In this document: piece after piece, positions 40,023-48,653 of the stretch | How positions within the stretch are numbered: position 1 is the first letter of the stretch | Layout of the letters: every line of letters begins with the position of its first letter | Assembly (NCBI GenBank): GCA_037178625.1 | Contig: CM074129.1 | Location: 2,170,001 to 2,234,000, forward strand | Reading direction: 5' to 3' | DNA length: 64,000 bases | DNA from: Skeletonema tropicum | Taxonomy: Eukaryota > Bacillariophyta > Thalassiosirophyceae > Thalassiosirales > Thalassiosiraceae | Notes under the pieces: model-generated | Database searches by the model: none | Told to the model about the DNA's origin: nothing | Seen by the model: only the letters and a program-made list of their open reading frames with translations | Made by a program: the position numbers and the translations under genes

Positions 40023-41522
40023 ATTAGAAATGGAATTACTGTTAATTACCGTGAACAGAGCGGTTGGTGTGTGACTTCACATGAAGTTGAACTTCTTAAT
40101 TATCAATCTCATTACACAAACAAGCAGCAAATGAACGGCAGCTATTCAGTGTATCACGTTGTCAAATATTTTTATCTTCTACTGCAGGTTTCGGTTCTAA
40201 GCCATGAAAGATTAGAGTCTCCTAAATTCACCGTAGACGTGGGGATTCGACTTTTACCTGCCATGTGATGGATAGGTTTTACGCAGCTCCTTCAGGCTCT
40301 CCCTCATCCCAGCTCAAGACCCATCTATTTCTATAAGAACCTTCCCTTGATCATGCTTGGGAAGTATCTCTACCACGCTTGCTTCTGCCCTTACTTCTAC
40401 GCTTCCGTTGCACGTTCGGAACCCCTGTAAGGTGCCTTCAAAATATCCCAACACTATTTCTTTTCCTCACATACATGCATTAGGACCGAAATAATTGCTG
40501 GATGTATAATGATCATACATATTTCCTTGCTCCTCTAGTATCATCTCTAACGTCTTTCTACCACAATTGAAACAGAAGGTAAAGACCTGAGAAATCCTAG
40601 GATTGTAATACTTATCAACTCTTCAAAAGTAGAGTGCACATTCAACTGACTTAGGACATCAAATGTTTCTTGATACATAACATATGATTTGCAAAGCTCT
40701 TCCAAACTTCTTGCTCCCAAGGCCTACGAAGCAACTTTTTCAGAGGCAATGTGTATACAGGAGGATTAAAGCTCTGTGGCTTCTTTCTCTGCCTCTCGCA
40801 ACGGGAACAAGGGTTAGAATTCACCATATATACATGTTGGATGAACTGATGGATTAATAGTGTTATATCTAGACTAAATCACCGTCATCTAAACAAACAC
40901 TGGACTTATGATGTCAGCACATGATATGACCTTTATCATGTGTCAGTCAAACAGGACAACACAAGTCCAAGCCAATGCAGTATTGTATTATGTATTGTAT
41001 TATCACTTCTTCAGAAGTCGAGTGCACATTCAACTTTTCATAAGGATGTACTGATTATAAGTAACAAATCATTTGAAAAGTCCTTCCAAACTTTTTGCTC
41101 ATAAGGCTCCTTGTAATCTACAATAAGTATTCTAAATTCTAATTCTTCTTTTGGCAAAGGCAAACATGTATACAGGAGATAATATGTACCTCTCTAGAGT
41201 GAATAAATAATCTATCTATCTATCTACCTCTCTAGAGAGAAGTAGATAATACTTACCTCTCATCTATCTCAGGCGTTTAGAGTTTAGAGCGTTTGGAATC
41301 TGTGGCTACTTTCTCTCTCAAGAGAAAAGGTTGAATTCACCTGAACGTGAATTCTCTACGTAGGAAATAGTAGAATACAGAATCGAAATTTTTCGATTTT
41401 TGTCCTCTCACATTCTCACGAACGACGACCTTCCAAGCCCCAAAGCGACCTCACAGCAACACAGTGAAGAGGAAATCAACAATATTAAGAGCAAGGTAAT
41501 AGAGTAAACGTTATCTTCAAAC
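40023..41522. other. 1.5-kb intergenic region with a diverged duplication
   Basis: No convincing gene. Two blocks resemble each other: 40,612-40,830 and 41,003-41,345. Both contain AGAGTGCACATTCAACT or GAGTGCACATTCAACT, then CCTTCCAAACTT(T)TTGCTC, GTATACAGGAG, and finally TCTGTGGCT.CTTTCTCT with GAATTCACC. An ATCT microsatellite and an inverted CTCTCTAGAG motif lie at about 41,195-41,240. It probably includes the eL32 3' UTR and the promoter of the PDZ gene. Confidence 0.55.
40612..41345. repeat. diverged direct duplication upstream of the PDZ gene
   Basis: First copy about 40,612-40,830, second about 41,003-41,345. Conserved islands of 10-20 bp in the same order are separated by unrelated spacers, so the duplication is old. 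The islands could be a mobile-element remnant or duplicated regulatory sequence. Confidence 0.6.
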
Positions 41523-44235
41523 ATGGTACTCGCCACAAAGGGTTTGGGTCTCAACCCTGACGTTCTCTCATTTGCCTACGCCGACATGAGTTCCGTATCA
41601 TCGCCACGACCTACCCGAAAGAACATTAATCTAGGAACTGAGCGCCTCGTCCAATTCTATTCTTCTGACCCTGAAGAGCTTGGGATAGAAATTGAACACT
41701 CCGATGATGGATTACGTTCGTATAGTTTCCACTGCTGGGGATGGAATGTACGAAGGAACAGTGCATATTGGTGACATCGTTTGTGAAATAGCAGGCGTTA
41801 ACATGAGGCGTCCGATCACTGAACACATGTGGAAACTGACAACTGGATTGATGAAGGTTGCTCCAAGGCCTATTGAAGTTATCGTTGCTGCAGAGGAGAA
41901 TGCATCATCAAACGAGAGTGACGAGGACGACAAGCTGGGAGCTATTGGGATGTTACAGGTAAAAAAAGATGCTGGCAAAATTGATACTGAAAACACTCAG
42001 ACGTCCCTTGTCAAACAAGCCATGTCAGTGTGGCAGAATTTGAATCTGAACGGAGGCTCAAAAGAAGAATATCACGATTCTCCTGGTAATGGAACTTCTG
42101 ATACTGCATCAATGAGTGACGGAAACGAAGGTTCTACTGTCCAAACTCCTGATCCCTTCAGTGACCCCGAACGATTCGGTGTGGAGAGGAATATTATCTT
42201 CCACACTGAGTCTCTTGGTGTCAAGCTTCATCGTTGCCAAAATGAGGGCATTGTCCAGATTTTGCACGTTGACCAGAATGTCTCTGAAGAGGTCCGTAAA
42301 GGAGATGGTAATGGTCGATTGAATGTCGGAGATGTTATTGTAGAAGTTGGAGGGGTGGATCTCCGTCACAAGTTCATCGGTCCATTGGAATGGGCTGATA
42401 TGGTCTATTTTGTGCAGAATGTTGGACGACCATTGGACGTGGTAGTTGTGGAGGATAACCATTGTGCGAGAGAACGAGACGGAGACAGCGGTGTAACGTA
42501 CAACGTAAAACAAGAATTGGAGGAAGATGCAAGAGATGAAGGCGATGTAGAGAATACTGGTGTAACAGAAGTGGAGAATGATGCAAAAGATGAATACGAG
42601 GCGACGAACTCCGCCGCAATAGAAGCGTCTGATCATTTGATATCGATTGAAGGAGAGGGAGTCCCTGAAGTAGATGAGGAAGCTGATGCTGGACTTGATG
42701 GAGAGGTTGAAAAAGAGAGTGCAATTGAAGTCGTAGCTGTTGAGGAAGCTGATGCTGGACTTGATGGAGAAGTTGAAAAAGAGAGTGTCATTGAAGTCGT
42801 AGCTGTTGAGGGAGCTGCTGGCAAAGAAGTTGACCAAGAGAGCGCAATCGAACTCGCAAGTAGTGAGGAAGTTGTTGAGGAAGCTGTTGAGGAAGCTGAT
42901 CATGAAGTTGTTTTAGAGCTAGATGAAACGCTAGAAGGAACAGATGAAGAAGATTCATCGATTGATGATGAATGCTACGAAGATGATGATGAAAGCGAGC
43001 ATAAGCAGAAAGATGACTATGGGAATGAGATTTCTGATGATGAGTTAAGTGAAATGATGATGTCTCAGGTGGAACAATTTGAGGCTTCAAACGAAAAGAA
43101 TGTGTCTTTCTCGGTGAAAGCCGAAGAGGAAGAACCGGTGCAAGAAGTCGAAATTAAACGAACTCGACAACAAATTGAGAGGGAACTCACCCAGCTACCC
43201 AAGTTTAGCCCAGAATGGTTTTCGCTGAAGTCGGAACTGATTGAGCTTCGCGCTTCTGAGGGAGATCTGGAACAAAAAAGGTCAATGAGTTCGTTTTACT
43301 TCCGTACACACCCAAATAACAAGACAAGTCATGCTGCAGCATCATCCGTCTTGGAGGTACCAGTACCATTCCTATCCAAAGGTACAGATTCCAGTTTAGT
43401 GTCGATGGAATCTGTGGTAACTTCTGAATCTTCGGCGGAGCCACCTCTGACACCCGCCAGCATTATTGAGGAAGAGGACGCATTTGAGGTCACCATGTGG
43501 GCTGGTCCCAAGGATGACAAACCGAAGGAGGACGAAGTCGCGTTCTCCACGTTTGGGGGGAGTCTTTTTGGCATGGACGACAGTGATACAGAGGAACCAT
43601 TCACAGGTGGCATCAATTTCGATGCTCCTCCACGAGTTCCAGTATCTGATTTGTTTTCACACGCGTTTGTGGTCAATCGTGCGGGCGATGTCGGTAGTCC
43701 ATTGTTCGTCGTGAAGAAGACGTTGCCTAATCAAAACAAGACAAACGAATCTTCGGGATACCTTCAGATGGAGACACCAAGAAGGCAAGCTCAAGAAGCG
43801 AAGATACCCAATGCAAAACCTGCTCTTGATATGAGTAAGATTGCATTACACCAAGAAATGTCCTTGGAAAGTGCTCAATCTGTAGAATCTGCTTGGGACA
43901 CAGCTGATTTTGCAAAGGAAGTTGATGCTCAGGCAGATAGCTTCTTTCTCGATTCACTTTGTGGCGACTCAATGTGCGAGAGTCTAATAAATAATAGCAT
44001 TGACATGCGTCAAAAGAAAGAGAAGCCAGGAAAGCCCCGAAGGAAGAGATTATTTGGAAAGCTAAGGAAAAATAAAAAGAAAGACGAGGCGAAGATGTTA
44101 GGTTATGGAAATCTCGACGATGATACTGAAGATTACAGATCAGCTACTGCTGCCTTGGCACTACAGAAATTCAAAAGTAAAAAGACAGCAGAATTCACTG
44201 GATTTCATCCTATTGATGACGAGGTTGATTTGTAG
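41523..44235 (+). CDS. two-PDZ-domain acidic protein
   Basis: The 5' frame starts at ATG 41,523 (MVLATKGLGLNP) and reaches ELGIEIEHSDDG. After one extra base at about 41,712 the sequence continues YVRIVSTAGDG ... GTVHIGDIVCEIAGVNMRR, which completes a PDZ domain. A second PDZ follows (SLGVKLHRCQNEGIVQI ... LNVGDVIVEVGGVDLR). Then come a long Glu/Asp-rich region with two exact-length 66-bp repeats (42,676-42,807), a segment RQQIERELTQLPKFSPEWFSL, and a basic C-terminus (KPRRKRLFGKLRKNKKK) with a conserved-looking end FHPIDDEVDL. It is probably a scaffold protein, with no enzymatic motif. Together about 900 residues. Confidence 0.7.
42676..42807 (+). repeat. two 66-bp in-frame tandem repeats
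   Basis: GAGGAAGCTGATGCTGGACT starts each unit; the 22-residue unit reads EEADAGLDGEVEKES and then IEVVAV. Copies differ by only a few bases, which indicates a recent duplication within the acidic region. Confidence 0.9.
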
Positions 44236-44364
44236 GTGATTGCATATGGAACAATTGGTCATGGTAAACAACCTAATTTAAGTACTTATATACACGCTTG
44301 TATCAATCTCATGCTTGTACGAACTGAAAGAAGTACAAAGTGAGATTCATTGGCAGCAACTTTT

Positions 44365-44745
44365 TCAGCAGCAGGATAGCTTCGTCTTCAGCATCGTCAA
44401 ACATAGGTGATAATGTTCAACAACAGAAATAAGCGCAGCTAGATCAATAAGACCGTTCACGGCGACAGCAGTTGTCATGACCATGAGCTCTTCTTCTGAC
44501 CTGTAAGATCGCATCGGCTGGGAAGAGAGGAAGAGTTTGCTGTGGAATAGATCTGCAGCAGCGTTGCAATGGGAACGCACTTTTCTCAGCTTGGTTGGAC
44601 GAGAGGTGCTTGAAACTTGTTTTGCAATAGGCCCATTTTGGTAAGGATGATTATGTGATGAGTAGAAGATGTTAGAAAAGGAGAGGAAATATGGTACGAT
44701 TGTTCTTATTAAGTACACTTTTAGATATCCATTGACACTCGACAT
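44365..44745 (-). CDS. small ORF of unknown function
   Basis: 126 codons from an ATG that lies 5 bp beyond the SECIS-like hairpin of the upstream selenoprotein gene, on the same strand. The second half is helix-rich (KLRKVRSHCNAAADLFHSK, SYRSEEELMVMTTAVAVNGLIDLAALISVVEHYHL) and looks more protein-like than the first. The true start may therefore lie downstream, or this may be a later exon. No family is recognised. It could alternatively be part of the neighbour's 3' UTR by chance. Confidence 0.35.
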   Translation of the reverse strand: MSSVNGYLKVYLIRTIVPYFLSFSNIFYSSHNHPYQNGPIAKQVSSTSRPTKLRKVRSHCNAAADLFHSKLFLSSQPMRSYRSEEELMVMTTAVAVNGLIDLAALISVVEHYHLCLTMLKTKLSCC

Positions 44746-44749
44746 TCAT

Positions 44750-44820
44750 CAACAATCTTCATTTATCAGCGTCAGTAACGTTCTAATACCCATTTCTGAC
44801 ACGTCATTCGAAGATTGTTG
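44750..44820 (-). promoter_or_regulatory. SECIS-like hairpin in the 3' UTR of the PRXL2/SelU-like gene
   Basis: On the minus strand, 42 nt after the stop codon, CAACAATCTTC (44,820-44,810) is perfectly complementary to GAAGATTGTTG (44,760-44,750), giving an 11-bp lower helix. Inside it lies an internal loop, then ATGA (44,807-44,804) opposite TGAT (44,768-44,765), the positions of the non-Watson-Crick SECIS quartet. An upper helix GTGTCAG/CTGACGC follows, then AAA at the start of the apical part. The upper helix before the AA is shorter than usual (8 nt rather than about 11-13), which is the weak point. Confidence 0.7.
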
Positions 44821-44862
44821 ATAGTGAGCAACCATATCATCAAGCCTTGTTGCATGGCTTTA

Positions 44863-45552
44863 CTATTTCACACAAGCCAAGATGTCAGAGATGCTGGCAT
44901 TGTCTCCAACTTTTTGATCATAGTGCTCAAGTAGAAGTTTATCTCCCTTGAAAACAAAAGTTCCACCTTGTCTTAGTGTATCCTTGATGTCTTTCGGAGC
45001 AAGATTCTGGATTCCAATGTTATCAGTTGCATTCTTGTACGCTTCAGCCAACGCTTTCAATGAATCTTCATCATTCCTTTCCATCATTGTAGAGACCGCT
45101 GGTGGATTCCACATCGTGCCAAATCCCTGCTGAAGTCCCAAATTATCACCAGCGACACCGCCTTCGTCCCCAAAGCAAAGATTAGGATCAATCCCTAATT
45201 CTTTCGCGAACTCGGCCGCTGCTTCTCCTGTGCCAACACCAACAAAGAACATCTGATCCACCGCTGGGAGGACATCGTCTCGTAACTTCGACGCGTGCTC
45301 CCAGCACAGGAATCATCCGTAGTGACGCAAGAAGGCCAACACAGCTGTTTCATCTCCGAGGCCGAAGGGTGTAGATGATCGCCATTGGTCGGGTAGAAGG
45401 ATAGGAGATGAATCTGAAGCTCGGATCAATGTCGTAGAGCGAAGGTTGTCGAAGATCGTGCCGCTACTACTTTCAATGGCAGGGGCTACGGCACTGAATG
45501 CCCCTGCTGAATTGATGAGGCAGCTCAATGCCAACAGAGTTTTCATCACCAT
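44863..45552 (-). CDS. selenoprotein candidate, PRXL2/AAED1 (SelU-like) thioredoxin-fold antioxidant protein
   Basis: One frame of 230 codons broken only by TGA at 45,313-45,315. Around it the protein reads FLRHYG-U-FLCWEHASKL, where the family has FLRHFGCxxCREHA, so TGA replaces the peroxidatic Cys in a UxxC motif (residue 80). Downstream motifs fit the same fold: MFFVGVGTGEAAAEFAKELGI, DPNLCFGDEGG, LGLQQGFG, RQGGTFVFKGDKLLLEHYD and GDNASISDILAC. The N-terminus (MKTLLALSCLINSAGAFSAV) is a signal peptide ending in a diatom-type A/F plastid-targeting site. A SECIS-like hairpin lies in the 3' UTR. The alternative, a chance nonsense mutation, is less likely because the stop is exactly at the redox residue and both sides are conserved. 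Confidence 0.85.
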
Positions 45553-45882
45553 TGTCTGAGCGAATACTCTTGTGAAGTATGCAACCTACTCGTTATGTTC
45601 TGCAACATTACATCATGGTACCTACATGGTTGATAGATGGTGACTCGTTTTGTGAGCTGTGAGTCAGCTGAGAGCAGAGAGAGAGAAAGGAAGTGAGAGG
45701 TGAGAGGTAGGAGCAACCGTCCTCCATCCAAGCTGGAGACCCACCGGACACCCTACAAAGACCCTGTCATCGCCGAATTGACTCGCATTCGTCTAAAGGA
45801 GAAAGGGTCCCGTGATTTTTCCTCCAAATGCCAACGAGCGAACACCTGATCATGTTCATCACCACAAAGAGCGAAGCACGTC
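45553..45882. promoter_or_regulatory. divergent upstream region of selenoprotein and oxidoreductase B
   Basis: About 330 bp between head-to-head genes. It contains a purine-rich run (GAGAGCAGAGAGAGAGAAAGG at about 45,670). No gene and no specific binding site were recognised. Confidence 0.4.
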
Positions 45883-45939
45883 TTGATGCAAAAAGCAAAA
45901 GCGCTCAAGCCATTGCCTCTCCCTTTGAATAAGACGATG

Positions 45940-47886
45940 AGGAGCCCGTTTGGAAAGAAGCTCAAAGGCTTCATGGCCAAAGCGGCCGCTACAGACGGCG
46001 ATGGGCCGTCTGTGCAAGTTCCTGTCACTGTCTCACAATCCAACGCCCAGCAGCTGACTGCTATCGACAAAGCTGTCGCGGCCTCCGTCTCCATCAAAAA
46101 CCAACGCAGATCGAGCATTGAACAAGGTGTTGAAGGACCTAAATCTTGGTGAGCTGGCCGTACCCGAAATGAACTCAGAAGATGTTAGTGAATTCGATGG
46201 CCAATCTGCCCCGGTTATTGACGGTGATTCCAGTAGTGAGAGCGAAGATGACGTAGGTCGTCGTGTAGATGCGGTTGTTGCTGCCGCTGAGGAAATCAGG
46301 AGGAAGAAGAATGCTGAGAAGCAAAAAGAGGAAGCAAATACTCCTGAGGGAAGAGATGAACAGGAGGAGGTTGTTGCTTCGAGAACTGACAAGCAACAGA
46401 AAGTAGAAAAGATGCAGTCTTCGAGCAAGAGTGACAAGTCTACAGCAAAACAGTCATCGAACAGGGGGGTCAAGTCTAAAACTTCTAAGTCTGTGAGCAA
46501 ATCTGAGTCACTTGATAAGATTCTGGCTACATCTGATGAAGATCTGACGAAAGGAGATACCCAATCCATATCGACCTTTGGAACCTCAGAGACCTCAGAT
46601 GAAACATTTGATGGAATGAACCATGGTTCACAAACAGATAACGAAATTGTTGAAAATACAACTTCAGAGGAGGAAATGGACACACGTACAATGCGCACGG
46701 CCGGTCGTAAGGGAAAAAACACCATCATGAACAAGGATGTAATTATCCATGCTCCTGGGGGGCCAGAAAACTTGGTAGTGAGGAAAATGTATTACACACC
46801 AGTACCTAAAGAGCCGGAAGAAGTTGTCCTTGAGGTGGAGGTGAGTGTGCAGCTATGATTTTCTATGCTTGTATCTTCTCTGTGTACATACTGATCACTT
46901 TTTTGACATACACATTACAGGCATCAACCGTCACAGTTCGTGATTGTCTTCTCTGTCGAGGCGTTGGCACGGACAAGGCCAAGTTCCCTTTCACGCCAGG
47001 TTGTGAAATCGTTGGAACTATCACTGATCTCGGAGGAGCTGCCAAACTTGAAGGCTGGCGCGTTGGCGACCGAGTTGTAGCAATTGATCATACCAAGGGT
47101 GGAGGAAACGCAAAAAGTGTCAAGATGCACATGAAGAATATTTCTATGATCTCGACCACGATCGATGCAGCAAATGCTGTGTGTTTAGCAGATGTATACG
47201 CGTCCGCATATAAGGCACTGCAACTGGGAAGGAAAGATGGCTTACCTTTTACAGGCAAAAAGATATTGGTAACAGACGGGTTTTCCCCTATCGGACAAGC
47301 TGTTGTTGCTCTTGCCAAGTTAGAAGGTGCTAACATCTTTGTTACTACATCAGACTCAAACGAGCATGAACATATGGCATCATTGGGTGTCAAGTGTTTT
47401 CCTTTCTCACCGAGCAAGTGGTTACACAAAGTGGCAGGCAAAATGGACGTCGTTATTGATAACACCTGTGTCGACTCATATGAATCTTCTTGGGAAGCGG
47501 TCTCGGCTGAAGGCATGCTTGTATGCACTACGGGAATGACCTCCATTCACAGTCTCAAAAATGAAGAAGTTGGGGATGGATGTGCCAGTGGCTGCGTTGA
47601 TGTAATTGGATTAAATATACCCAAATATCGCGCCAAGTGGGCAGCCATGAAGGCCAAGTACTTGATGAGTAACACAAGGTTCCTTGATTTGACAGAAAGT
47701 ATATCGGCTGATCCAAAGGCATACCAGCAAGAGCTCAAATACCTATGTTTCTTGGTTGAGAGCGGGGCATTGGTTCCCAAGATTGCTGAGAGAATTCAAG
47801 TCGAGGAGGTGGCAGATGCGCATCGATACCTTGAAACGGGGAAATCAAATGGCACCATCGTATGCATTCCTACCGACAAATCTTAG
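45940..47886 (+). CDS. MDR-family (quinone oxidoreductase-like) protein, copy B
   Basis: Paralogue of the gene at 37.6-39.1 kb. The certain part is 46,118-46,840 plus 46,921-47,886, joined over an 80-bp intron (GTGAGT...TTACAG). The join reads EEVVLEVE/ASTVTVRDCLLCRGVG, the same position as in copy A. Then come TPGCEIVGTITDLGG, WRVGDRVVAID, a Rossmann segment ILVTDGFSPIGQAVVALAKLEGANIF, and MDVVIDNTC, ending NGTIVCIPTDKS. The N-terminus is uncertain: the ATG at 45,940 (MRSPFGKKLKGF) is in another frame, offset by one base, and 46,118 itself is only a TTG. A long Ser/Lys/Glu linker precedes the enzyme domain. Catalytic substrate unknown. Confidence 0.75.
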
Positions 47887-48653
47887 ACTTTCCCATGAAG
47901 TGTTGTGACAATATAAAATAGTTTCTTGTATGTAGTTATTCTTCTTTAACACGAATCTCTACAATTATTTTGAATGGAGAGTAAGCTAAGTAAGGGCTAC
48001 ACATCAAAGCTTGAGAATGCTACGTCGGCTCAATTATGCCTCTTGAGGGCCCACCAGACGTACCTTGAAAATTTCTGTTACATATCAATTATTGAAAAGA
48101 AAGATCGATACTAAGTATGGTAGTGTCAATCCGAAACTTCCGAACGGAGTGTTGGTGATACCACCATTTTCTTCTAGATCTTGGGTTAGGATCGCTTGGT
48201 TTGGTAAAGCTTGGTTCGGTGAAGCCACACAATTCCTCTTTCGGCATCATCAGCTGCAGCCGCATAGCAGTTGGCCTTTTCACAGTATGAACAGTCTCCG
48301 ACTCGGGGAACGTGGTTCTATAAAACTCACAGTATTTGTAGTCATGCTCGCAAGAGCATTGGTTGTACGTTCCTCCATTTGCAATACACCCAGCAAAATG
48401 ACAGTAGACATTCGTGTATTATTCAACACGTCGTTCATCTACGCAGCCATCGATCGTCCAAGTCTCAGCCGTCCCATCGATGTTACGCACACCCTTGCAG
48501 ACAGCGTGCAGCTCGTGAGCACATTCAGACGCATTCCCTCATTCACAATCACAGATACTCTTTAGTCCTAGGAACTCATTAAATAGGAATAATCACAGAT
48601 ACTCTTAGTCTTGGGAGCTAAATAAATAGGAGTAAGTGTTCCTCAACACTTCC
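47887..48653. other. 3' intergenic region between oxidoreductase B and kinase-isomerase gene
   Basis: Apart from the Cys-rich fragment listed above and the 45-bp duplication at 48,546-48,633, nothing was recognised. Confidence 0.4.
48089..48560 (-). pseudogene. degraded cysteine-rich protein fragment
   Basis: One minus-strand frame reads SECAHELHAVCKGVRNIDG, TWTIDGCVDERRVE, a TAA stop, then CHFAGCIANGGTYNQCSCEH and CEFYRTTFPESE. The regularly spaced cysteines and glycines look like a secreted or extracellular Cys-rich domain. In-frame stops occur at both ends of the first part. No family name can be given. The plus-strand ORF over the same interval looks like its shadow. Two similar ~45-bp stretches (ATCACAGATACTCTTAGTC) lie beside it at 48,546-48,633. 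Confidence 0.35.

Noticed and set aside
44863..45552. Two separate small genes (45,313-45,552 and 44,863-45,261)
   Set aside because: They are in the same frame, separated only by TGA and 17 codons, and together form one PRXL2 fold. The second has no ATG at its start (GTG only).
48065..48565. 166-codon plus-strand ORF as a gene
   Set aside because: Its codons are antisense to the Cys-rich minus-strand relic and the translation has no recognisable pattern.
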